From NCBI GenBank assembly GCA_023394255.1, contig JAEXAZ010000092.1:1-6648 (forward strand): DNA of 6,648 bases, given 5' to 3'. A program made the position numbers and the translations under genes. Shown piece after piece: positions 1 to 6,099 of this stretch. The stretch comes from Bacillota bacterium. GTDB lineage: Bacteria; Bacillota; Clostridia; Oscillospirales; Ruminococcaceae. Under the pieces are notes generated by a model. That model was not told the DNA's origin. It was given only the letters and a program-made list of their open reading frames with translations, and made no database searches. The first letter of the stretch is position 1; each line of letters starts with the position of its first letter.

Positions 1-787
1 CCTGTTCCCATGTGACCGCCTGGGGCAAAAATTTAATCAAATACCCCATCAGATAGATACGGAAGCTAATTTCAGTATCTTCTGCAATTGCGTGAATATC
101 CCAGCCGCCCATCTGTTCCAAAATTTCACGCCGGATAATAAAGTTCGTACCCGGGATTGTGCACAGTTTCATGAGTTTCCACCGCCCCGCCTGTGCCATC
201 CATTGAAAAGCCAGCGTTTCAATGTTGATAAAACGGGTCAGCCAACTGGCGTCTTTATTTCTTGTGCGAAATTTTCCGATCACCGCACCAAGGGAAGGAT
301 TGGAACAGATTTCTGACACAAGCAGCCTCAAAGCGCCGCGTTCCGGCGTATTGTCCGCGTCATAAATAACGATGTAACTGCCGCGGCACTGCTGAAAACC
401 GATGTTGAGGGCGTTGGATTTTCCTTTTCCGCCTGTTAAGCCGTCCGTGTTGATAATTTTAATGGTTCTGCCGGGATTTTTTTTACAGATCCCTTCCAAC
501 AGCTGTGCGCTGTTGTCGGATGAATGATCGTTGATGACGATAATTTCGTATCGGTTTTGCGGATAATCAAACGCCAAGAGGGAAAGCAGCGTCTGGGAAA
601 TCACAATTCCTTCATTGTGAGCGGGAACCATAATGGAAACCATCGGGAATTCCTCCAGCCGGGGAGGAAGATACCGAACGCTTTCCACGTAATACAGATA
701 GCCCCCCGCAATTAAAACGACATTGAGCAGCAGCAGCGACCAGATGCAGATTAAAGAAGCCAGCATAAGCCAGTCTACAAGATTCAA
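1..787 (-). CDS. Family 2 glycosyltransferase, processive BcsA/YdaM-like (partial, C-terminus off the left edge)
   Basis: Membrane glycosyltransferase likely to polymerise the exopolysaccharide backbone from nucleotide sugars at the inner face of the membrane. About 262 residues are visible. One transmembrane helix spans residues 7-33, then a GT-A domain starts near residue 49 with VSIMVPAHNEG. Visible motifs are VINDHSSD (84-91), GGKGKSNALN (119-128), the DxD motif YDADN (142-146, D143 and D145), GTNFIIRR (213-220) and the acidic AEDTE motif (235-239, D237 the likely catalytic base). The window ends just before the expected QxxRW motif and the later membrane helices. I chose the TTG at 787 because GAGGGGGG lies 4 nt upstream; the ATG at 766 has no ribosome binding site and would cut into the first helix. 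The gene begins 10 nt after the DUF2334 gene. It matches YdaM of the Bacillus EPS locus by type and position; the sugar specificity is not visible. No PilZ domain is seen in this part. Confidence 0.9.
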   Translation of the reverse strand, partial: MNLVDWLMLASLICIWSLLLLNVVLIAGGYLYYVESVRYLPPRLEEFPMVSIMVPAHNEGIVISQTLLSLLAFDYPQNRYEIIVINDHSSDNSAQLLEGICKKNPGRTIKIINTDGLTGGKGKSNALNIGFQQCRGSYIVIYDADNTPERGALRLLVSEICSNPSLGAVIGKFRTRNKDASWLTRFINIETLAFQWMAQAGRWKLMKLCTIPGTNFIIRREILEQMGGWDIHAIAEDTEISFRIYLMGYLIKFLPQAVTWEQ

Positions 788-791
788 ATTG

Positions 792-800
792 CCCCCCTCA
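792..800 (-). promoter_or_regulatory. Ribosome binding site of the GT2 gene, fused to the upstream stop codon
   Basis: On the minus strand the sequence is TGAGGGGGG. The TGA is the stop of the DUF2334 gene and the following purine run is the Shine-Dalgarno site, 4 nt before the TTG at 787. Ribosomes ending the upstream gene would sit on this site, which suggests translational coupling. It is the reason for choosing the TTG over the downstream ATG. Confidence 0.7.
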
Positions 801-2108
801 GTCCCGATAAAATTTCTGCCGGTTTATTCTGCGTCCGATATGCAGCAACATAACGAACACGAGAATACTGATTCCGACGATTGCGATGAGTATGCGATTA
901 GTTTGTGTAAAAAAGCCGGCCATATTTGCCTGTTCCACAGGCCGGTAAACAAACTGTGCGTCCCCGAGGGAGCCGCTGTAGGCAGGAATACTTTTTCCCA
1001 GTACTGACCGGTAGTCCGACAAAGTGAGCCAGGACGTTTTAATAGACCCGATTGCCTGTGAAAGCGCATCCTGAGATTCAAACAAGTGAAAACCAATCAT
1101 CGTATTGACCGGCAGCGTACCAAAGCTTTTTTGTGCCGGGACTATATTTTGAAGTTCTTCAAAGGAGATTTCGAAAGGGGGAAAATCCATATCCAAAATC
1201 AATACGCCACCCTCTGAAAATGCGTTTTTGGCTCTCGCTGTTTTTTCCCGAAGCGGCTCCCGTTCTGTTTCATACTCCCTGACAATCGGCTCATGCAGCA
1301 CGACGGAGCCCCCTTTTGACTGTGCGTACCGCAGCGCCTGTGTATAACGGTGAAAAGCAGGATAATCCAGGTTGTCGTAAACAGGCATTACCCTGACAAT
1401 AAAAGGGATGCCGTTCTCATAAAATTGATCCGCGGTCAGATACAGCATGTCAAGATTTGAAAAAGGGTATACCTCGTCAATCAGAACATACATTTGGCCT
1501 GTTTGCTGTTGGCCGTCTCCAAACAGGCGCCGCATGATCCCGGCGAGCGCTACGGCGCCCAAACCATCCTCCTGAAACCAGGGAAGGTAAGCGGTATTGC
1601 CGGACAGTACGGCATATGGAATGGTTTCTCCGGAAAGCAGTTCCAGGTTTCCGTATGCTTCGCCGGCATAGGCGTCAATCAAATCAGCCGGTTCCCGTAT
1701 AAAAAAAGTTTGTGCATGTTGTTCGTAAGAAAGGCGGATTTGTTGATTTTCCATAGAAACCGTATGAATCCCGCCCACCGGCCCCGCCTGCTCCCCAACA
1801 CAGACTGTCGGGATTCCATCGGCCAGCGCGTCCCGATAGGGCCGGTTGATTGTTGTAACCAGATACTCATAATTTTGCAGCAGCCCCTGCCGGTAATTGC
1901 TTTCTGATACTGCGTCTACGCTTTTTCCGGTGGAGCGGATCAGTTCTTCCAGTACCGCGCGTCCGTTATTTTCATCACAGACTAAAAGAACCTGTGCTGT
2001 TTTTTGATCGTTTTGCCGTGGGGAAGCGGCAAACACATCGGCCGGAACAAGCAGGAATATGGCCGCTGCAAACGCGATTGCCCGTATATACAGCTTCAAT
2101 AAAATCAT
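798..2108 (-). CDS. DUF2334 (YdaL-like) exported, membrane-anchored polysaccharide deacetylase-like protein
   Basis: 436 residues. A signal peptide covers about 1-28 (hydrophobic core 10-22, likely cleavage after VFA). An N-terminal region (about 38-170) opens with a Rossmann-like strand AQVLLVCDENNG. The DUF2334 region contains YVLIDEVYPFSNLD (207-220), GIPFIVRVMPVYDN (233-246) and GGSVVLHEPIV (266-276). A C-terminal membrane helix (about 406-424) is followed by a basic tail, so the bulk lies outside the cell, anchored at the C-terminus. DUF2334 belongs to the NodB-like deacetylase superfamily and YdaL is its member in the Bacillus EPS locus. The likely role is modification of the nascent polymer. 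D211 is kept, but the usual HGxTH-type ligand pair appears here as HEPIV, with only H272, so activity is doubtful. The ATG overlaps the preceding stop as ATGA, with no separate well-spaced ribosome binding site, which points to coupled translation. Confidence 0.85.
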   Translation of the reverse strand: MILLKLYIRAIAFAAAIFLLVPADVFAASPRQNDQKTAQVLLVCDENNGRAVLEELIRSTGKSVDAVSESNYRQGLLQNYEYLVTTINRPYRDALADGIPTVCVGEQAGPVGGIHTVSMENQQIRLSYEQHAQTFFIREPADLIDAYAGEAYGNLELLSGETIPYAVLSGNTAYLPWFQEDGLGAVALAGIMRRLFGDGQQQTGQMYVLIDEVYPFSNLDMLYLTADQFYENGIPFIVRVMPVYDNLDYPAFHRYTQALRYAQSKGGSVVLHEPIVREYETEREPLREKTARAKNAFSEGGVLILDMDFPPFEISFEELQNIVPAQKSFGTLPVNTMIGFHLFESQDALSQAIGSIKTSWLTLSDYRSVLGKSIPAYSGSLGDAQFVYRPVEQANMAGFFTQTNRILIAIVGISILVFVMLLHIGRRINRQKFYRD

Positions 2109-3247
2109 CCTTTGCCGGTAATTGTGGCGGCAGCCTGCGCGCGCAGAGCGGCAAGCGCCATTAAATTATCAAATGAATAGGCTTCCCGGGTTTCCGCATT
2201 TGCAAACGCCCCGTAAAGTGGGCTTTGCGCATCGGAAATCTGAAAAGCTTTCATGCGGTCAATTGCCAGTTCCAAAAGTTTCGCATCCTTTTCGGAAGCG
2301 CCCAATAAAGCGCACAGCGCATAGACGGCGGTGGATTCCACCCTGGAGACGGGATGCCCATCCTGCGAATATTCCCCGTAAACAGGCCCGCTTTCCAGCT
2401 TTTGGGACAGCCATGCCAGCGTCAGCGGCGGGCAGGCGCCTGCTTCCGATAAGTGCAGCGCGGTGAGCAAGGCTTCCGCCATGCGGATGGTTTCAGAAGA
2501 ATAGGTCGCGGAATCTGTTTGGTAGCGGGTATGAAAAAAAGGGAAAGAATCCCCAAGATACCCGTTCAATAAAATTTCTCGCATGCTGGCTTCGACTTTG
2601 AGCCAGCGGGGATCACTTTGGCCAAGCAGCCGCATGGTTTTGAGATCCGAAAAGCAGAGGGTGCTGGTCTGCCCGACCTTTTCGTAAGACTCGTCGTAAA
2701 AATCCAGCAGGAAACCGTCCGCAACGTTCGTCTGATAAAGCCTGCCGGCATATTGTCCGCACAGCGTTTCGTACGAAGCGTCTGAAAATGCCTCGGCCCC
2801 TTCCATCAGACCGCGCATCATGCGCAGATCGTCGACCGAAGCGTTGACAGGGTAGCGGCTTCCGTCCTCGCGGACACGGTAGGAAATGATGTTCCCGGAA
2901 TCCATTGCTTCCCGAATAAATGTGAGTGTGTGTGAGAACTGCCGCGTGTCTGCGGTCATCGCATAATACCGCAGCATCAACCCCTGCGATTCGTTCAGCA
3001 CCTCGTGTCCCGACGCGAGCGTTCCTCCCGGAGAGCCGGAAAGATAGTTTGTGAAAATGCCGCCCCGGCTGTCCGTCAGTTCTGTCTGTACAAAGCGCAG
3101 GCACGCCAATTCTTCCGCACCCGCCGCGGCAGGCACAGATAAAAGCGGTTCCCGCAGGGCAGGGGGAGGTTCCTGCCCCCGACATCCGGAGAATAAAACG
3201 CAGACCGCGGAAAATAACCCCAACAGACGATGAAACGTTATTTGCAT
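2105..3247 (-). CDS. GH8-like (YdaJ/PssZ-type) lipoprotein, putative exopolysaccharide hydrolase
   Basis: 380 residues. The N-terminus is a lipoprotein signal: basic start, hydrophobic stretch 8-20, and lipobox FSGC with C22 as the lipidated cysteine. The rest is helical with no further membrane segment, as expected for an (alpha/alpha)6 glycosidase. The GH8 general-acid motif is visible as EVLNESQGLML (E86), and 53-54 residues later NASVDDLRMMRGL (D139/D140) fits the conserved substrate-binding aspartate. Family members in Bacillus (YdaJ) and Listeria (PssZ) sit in or beside c-di-GMP-controlled exopolysaccharide loci and cut the polymer. By analogy this one would trim or release the product on the outer face of the membrane. 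Its ATG lies within the end of the upstream gene (10-nt overlap), with GAGG 7 nt before the start. It ends in a 4-nt overlap with the DUF2334 gene. The position of the catalytic base is not certain from sequence alone. Confidence 0.8.
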   Translation of the reverse strand: MQITFHRLLGLFSAVCVLFSGCRGQEPPPALREPLLSVPAAAGAEELACLRFVQTELTDSRGGIFTNYLSGSPGGTLASGHEVLNESQGLMLRYYAMTADTRQFSHTLTFIREAMDSGNIISYRVREDGSRYPVNASVDDLRMMRGLMEGAEAFSDASYETLCGQYAGRLYQTNVADGFLLDFYDESYEKVGQTSTLCFSDLKTMRLLGQSDPRWLKVEASMREILLNGYLGDSFPFFHTRYQTDSATYSSETIRMAEALLTALHLSEAGACPPLTLAWLSQKLESGPVYGEYSQDGHPVSRVESTAVYALCALLGASEKDAKLLELAIDRMKAFQISDAQSPLYGAFANAETREAYSFDNLMALAALRAQAAATITGKG

Positions 3248-4734
3248 TGTACAGCCTCTTTTTTGAGCAATCGTTCAGCGGCTTGCTTTCGGGAAGCATG
3301 CCGGTTTGCCAGCCACTGAATCAATCCTGTGGAAATTAAAAGGAAATTTGTGAAATCAAAAGCCGCGTTATATAAAAAGAGATGTTTGGAAAGATCCGCG
3401 TCCCCCGCGCCTACAATGGAAACGCCGATTTGCGAAAGGCCCATCAATACCGCACACGCAATCACCCACGTGCGTTTTCTGTCCCGAAAGCTGATTGCCA
3501 GAGCCGCTCCCAGCCAAAGAATCATAAAACCGACCGTGCGGGGGACCATTCGCTCTTTCATCATGCTGTGCAGGGTAAAGAAGGAGATTTGCGCGCCCGG
3601 CGCTTTACCGGCCGTTCTTTCGTAATTCCCCATAGCGGCGGGACGGATGGAATAAGCGTTTTGTGCCGCATGGTCAAGCATCTGCAGCAGGCTGTTCGGG
3701 TGACCGATATAATAGGCGGTTACCGAAACAAAGCCATAGTGCGGATAAAATCTGGTTTTCAGGTCTTCACCCTCTACGTCAGCCGCGGGGTAACGTTCAA
3801 AGTAAATGGAACCGTCAAGCAAAGCGTACTGGGGATCAATGTCAAATTGCGCAAGCGCCTCTTCAGGATTCTCCGAGGACGGAAGCACACCGCGCGTCAT
3901 CGCGTGATATTGATTAATCTCTACAAAATTCTGCGGGATAAGCAGGTATACGGCCGCCCCGGAAGCACAAAGTAAGGAAGAGCACGCAATAACAGAAATC
4001 CGCCTGATTGCCGTTTGTTTTTTGGACGGCCGCTCATCCGGATTTTTTTTGCGGAGCATGACAGGCAGGCAGAGCAGTCCCAGCAGGATTCCCAGCGGCG
4101 CGTTCTGCTGCTTGGCGCAGATCAGCGCAAGGCTATTCATCATATAGGCCGAAATCAGCACCCATGGACGGTACCTGTGCTGTCCCAGCAGCAGTATGCA
4201 GGCCATGGCGGTCAAAAAGCTGACAAAGACAATCCCCTCGGCATAAAAGGAATTAAAATAAGCAAGATAACCGGTATCCGCAAAAAGCAGCACCGCCAGG
4301 GCGGCGATTGCATAACCGTAACGACGCTCGATTCCCCAACTGGCGTAATCAACCAGCAAATAGATTGCGGCCAGTGCCCAGATGCACAACGGCAAGGCAA
4401 GGAACCGGATATCAAAAATTTTATCGTTGCCGGTGAATAACCGGTCAAGCAGCAAAGCGCCTTTTATCAACGGGGTCTGGGAGGATAACAGGCTGTCCGT
4501 GTTCTCATTGAAGTACTGGTAAATTCCGAATTTGCCGGAAAAATAATCAAAGTACTGGTCTTCCTGATACTGGTCTAATTTATAAATGCCGTTTCCCTGC
4601 GTTACGCGGAAAAAATCTCCGTTGTCGGCCATCCCAATGACAGGATGGACAAATAATACAAAAATCATGATACATGCGGCGGCAATGGCCGCCGCTGCCG
4701 GCGGGGCCGGGGCAGAAAATCTTCTTTTATTCAA
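3238..4734 (-). CDS. Polytopic GT-C-like membrane glycosyltransferase (WsfD-like), first gene of the EPS operon
   Basis: 498 residues with about ten hydrophobic segments (approximately 13-33, 110-129, 139-152, 166-184, 190-207, 213-227, 246-266, 400-415, 422-442, 455-476). A large hydrophilic loop spans about 268-398. Just after the first helix comes MADNGDFFR (35-43, D37 and D40). Acidic residues in the first external loop are typical of GT-C enzymes, which use lipid-linked sugars on the outer face of the membrane. The ADNGDFF context and overall shape recall proteins annotated as WsfD hexose transferases of S-layer glycan loci; this is from memory and not certain. The likely role is adding side-chain sugars or another late step to the polymer made by the downstream genes. 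The start is TTG at 4734, with GAGG 7 nt upstream and no nearby ATG. It could instead be a transport or O-acylation-type membrane protein, but no such motif was seen. Confidence 0.65.
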   Translation of the reverse strand: MNKRRFSAPAPPAAAAIAAACIMIFVLFVHPVIGMADNGDFFRVTQGNGIYKLDQYQEDQYFDYFSGKFGIYQYFNENTDSLLSSQTPLIKGALLLDRLFTGNDKIFDIRFLALPLCIWALAAIYLLVDYASWGIERRYGYAIAALAVLLFADTGYLAYFNSFYAEGIVFVSFLTAMACILLLGQHRYRPWVLISAYMMNSLALICAKQQNAPLGILLGLLCLPVMLRKKNPDERPSKKQTAIRRISVIACSSLLCASGAAVYLLIPQNFVEINQYHAMTRGVLPSSENPEEALAQFDIDPQYALLDGSIYFERYPAADVEGEDLKTRFYPHYGFVSVTAYYIGHPNSLLQMLDHAAQNAYSIRPAAMGNYERTAGKAPGAQISFFTLHSMMKERMVPRTVGFMILWLGAALAISFRDRKRTWVIACAVLMGLSQIGVSIVGAGDADLSKHLFLYNAAFDFTNFLLISTGLIQWLANRHASRKQAAERLLKKEAVQCK

Positions 4735-4741
4735 AAAATTA

Positions 4742-4746
4742 CCTCA
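4742..4746 (-). promoter_or_regulatory. Ribosome binding site of the GT-C-like gene
   Basis: The minus strand reads TGAGG, then a 7-nt spacer, then TTG at 4734. The good spacing supports the TTG start. The TGA is also the stop codon of the possible 27-codon leader ORF, the same stop/ribosome-binding-site fusion that is seen before the GT2 gene. Confidence 0.6.
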
Positions 4747-4827
4747 TTTCTGCTTTTTATCCGGCAAAGAGAAAGGCGTTTTTTCCTGCAGCAGGTTTGC
4801 AGCTGTCAGAAAAAGACGCCCTAACAT
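4744..4827 (-). CDS. Possible 27-codon leader ORF upstream of the EPS operon
   Basis: An ATG at 4827 opens a 27-residue frame beginning MLGRLFLTAANLLQEK, rich in Leu and Lys. Its TGA overlaps the ribosome binding site of the GT-C-like gene. No clear ribosome binding site precedes the ATG, and the frame stays open upstream through the promoter to a TGA near 4905, so it could be chance. If translated, ribosomes would open the hairpin at 4775-4820 and could couple leader translation to the operon. No known peptide family was recognised. Confidence 0.2.
   Translation of the reverse strand: MLGRLFLTAANLLQEKTPFSLPDKKQK
4775..4820 (-). promoter_or_regulatory. Long imperfect hairpin in the operon leader
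   Basis: Arms 4775-4786 and 4809-4820 pair over 12 positions with one mismatch and one G-U on the leader (minus-strand) RNA: GGCGTCTTTTTC against GGAAAAAACGCC. The 22-nt loop contains a smaller stem, CTGCA/TGCAG, around AACCTGC. It lies about 40 nt downstream of the promoter at 4870 and about 40 nt before the TTG start. No poly-U run follows in the leader direction, so it is not a simple terminator. An 8-bp direct repeat CCGGCAAA (4761-4768 and 4843-4850, plus strand) brackets it. It may be a structured regulatory leader; no known riboswitch class was recognised. Confidence 0.4.
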
Positions 4828-4869
4828 TAGGAAGCGGTATGACCGGCAAATCCTTTCAGGGCCGATCTC

Positions 4870-4878
4870 ATTATACCA
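4870..4878 (-). promoter_or_regulatory. Extended -10 promoter for the EPS operon
   Basis: The minus strand reads TGGTATAAT, a perfect -10 hexamer with a TGn extension, typical of the housekeeping sigma factor. The -35 region is poor: TTTATT at a 17-bp spacer or TTATTG at 16 bp, which an extended -10 can tolerate. Transcription would begin near 4863, leaving a leader of about 130 nt before the TTG at 4734. Confidence 0.55.
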
Positions 4879-4908
4879 TTCAGATGTTAAACAATAAATT
4901 CATTTCCC

Positions 4909-4941
4909 TTGATCTTTCCACGGATGGAAAAAGTTTATCAA
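4909..4941. promoter_or_regulatory. Compound dyad in the divergent intergenic region, possible operator
   Basis: TTTCCA (4915-4920), a 4-nt centre CGGA, then TGGAAA (4925-4930) form a perfect inverted repeat. It is flanked by TTGAT (4909-4913) and ATCAA (4937-4941). It lies upstream of both divergent genes, between the minus-strand promoter and the epimerase start. A regulator binding here could control both directions. No regulator gene is visible in the window, so the assignment rests on symmetry alone. Confidence 0.3.
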
Positions 4942-4963
4942 TTAAAAATTTGAATTTTGCAGT

Positions 4964-4993
4964 ATGAGAGAAGAGTTGGAGAACTATCTGTGA
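4964..4993 (+). other. Possible 9-codon ORF overlapping the epimerase start
   Basis: An ATG at 4964 opens the frame MREELENYL and ends at a TGA (4991-4993) that overlaps the epimerase GTG as GTGA. The epimerase ribosome binding site lies inside it. No ribosome binding site precedes the ATG. The stop/start overlap resembles coupled genes, but the length is short enough for chance. Confidence 0.15.
4978..4981 (+). promoter_or_regulatory. Ribosome binding site fixing the GTG start of the epimerase
   Basis: GGAG, part of TTGGAGAA, lies 8 nt before the GTG at 4990. Neither the in-frame TTG at 4957 nor the ATG at 5008 has a comparable site. Confidence 0.65.
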
Positions 4994-6099
4994 AACAATT
5001 AAAAGCAATGGTGGTGTTTGGCACACGGCCCGACGCCATTAAAATGATGCCGCTGGTATATGCGTGCCAAAAACGCCCCGAAATTGATCTTTCCGTCTGC
5101 GTGACTGCACAGCACCGGGAACTGCTCGATGAGGTGCTGTACCGTTTTCATGTGCAGCCGCAATATGATTTAAATATTATGAGGCCGCATCAAACGCTGA
5201 CTGAAATTACAACGCGAATTCTGACGGGGCTCTCATCCGTTTTGGAACAGGCCAAGCCCGATATTGTCCTTGTGCACGGAGATACTACCACCGGCCTCGC
5301 GGCCGGTCTGAGCGCGTTTTATCATCAAATTCCCATAGGGCATGTCGAAGCCGGGCTGCGTACAGGGAATCCCTATTCTCCGTTTCCGGAGGAGATGAAC
5401 CGCACAATTCTCGGGGATTTATGCAGCATCCATTTTGCCCCCACCGAGCGAAACAGGCAAAATCTTTTGGACCGGCATGTTTCGGGTAAGATTTATGTGA
5501 CGGGGAATACCGCCATTGACGTTTTGCGTTATACGGTAAGCGAGTCTTATGTGTTTTCGCAGCCCGTGCTGAATGCGATTGATTACCGCCAAAGAGTGAT
5601 CCTGCTCACCGCTCACCGGAGAGAAAACCTGGACGAGGGTTTGTCGGAAATTTTTTCTGCCGTGCATATGCTTCTGGAAGCCTTCGACAACATTTCTGTT
5701 CTGTTTCCCGTGCATCCGAACCCGGCGGTGCGCAGACAGGCCCAGACCGCCTTCGCGGGAAATAAAAGGGTATCTCTGCTGGACCCTTTGGACGTGTTTG
5801 ATATGCATAACCTGATGAAAAGATGCTATTTTGTAATGACTGATTCCGGGGGGCTTCAGGAAGAAGCGCCTGCGCTGCATAAGCCGGTGCTGGTACTGCG
5901 AAGGGAGACTGAACGGATGGAGGCGGTACTTTCCGGAACGGCAGTGCTTGCCGGCGTGGAGAGAAATGAAATTTTCGCTTGCGCATCCCGCCTGCTGCGG
6001 GAACCGCTGGCCTATCAGAAAATGTCCCTGGCGAAAAACCCGTTTGGTGACGGCCATGCGGGTGAGCGAATCGTTGACGCTCTGGTAAAAATCATATGA
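4990..6099 (+). CDS. wecB: UDP-N-acetylglucosamine 2-epimerase (non-hydrolysing)
   Basis: Cytoplasmic enzyme interconverting UDP-GlcNAc and UDP-ManNAc, the precursor of ManNAc or ManNAcA in surface polysaccharides. 369 residues from the GTG, normal for the WecB/MnaA family (370-380). The GT-B fold is clear: nucleotide-loop motif VVFGTRPDAIKMMP near the start, VLVHGDTTTGLAAGLSAF with D98, IGHVEAGLRTG with E120, SPFPEEMNRT with E134, VTGNTAIDVL, LLTAHRREN with H209, FPVHPNP, and the C-terminal substrate motif MTDSGGLQEEAP followed by RRETERMEA. D98, E120, E134 and H209 correspond to E. coli D95, E117, E131 and H213, so the catalytic set is intact. The first motif has Asp where FGTRPEAIK usually has Glu. 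The gene is divergent from the EPS operon and shares its 5' region, suggesting that it supplies that pathway. Hydrolysing relatives (NeuC type) are less likely given this motif set. No convincing sigma-70 promoter was found upstream. Confidence 0.95.
   Translation: MKQLKAMVVFGTRPDAIKMMPLVYACQKRPEIDLSVCVTAQHRELLDEVLYRFHVQPQYDLNIMRPHQTLTEITTRILTGLSSVLEQAKPDIVLVHGDTTTGLAAGLSAFYHQIPIGHVEAGLRTGNPYSPFPEEMNRTILGDLCSIHFAPTERNRQNLLDRHVSGKIYVTGNTAIDVLRYTVSESYVFSQPVLNAIDYRQRVILLTAHRRENLDEGLSEIFSAVHMLLEAFDNISVLFPVHPNPAVRRQAQTAFAGNKRVSLLDPLDVFDMHNLMKRCYFVMTDSGGLQEEAPALHKPVLVLRRETERMEAVLSGTAVLAGVERNEIFACASRLLREPLAYQKMSLAKNPFGDGHAGERIVDALVKII

Noticed and set aside
2613..3299. 228-codon minus-strand frame overlapping the GH8-like lipoprotein
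   Set aside because: It is the +1 shadow of the lipoprotein gene, which has the lipobox, GH8 motifs and ribosome binding site; this frame is Arg/Cys-rich with no motif.
3382..3975. 197-codon plus-strand open frame opposite the GT-C-like gene
   Set aside because: The opposite strand encodes a coherent membrane protein in a coupled operon; this frame is a compositional shadow with Arg/His/Ser-rich content.
4741..4863. c-di-GMP (GEMM) riboswitch in the operon leader
   Set aside because: This would suit an EPS operon, and GCAAACC occurs in the leader, but the second conserved element (GACGCAAAGCC-type) and the paired architecture are missing.
4674..4967. Plus-strand 97-codon frame across the divergent spacer
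   Set aside because: It starts opposite the N-terminus of the GT-C-like protein, has no ribosome binding site, and runs through a promoter region; the translation shows no family signature.
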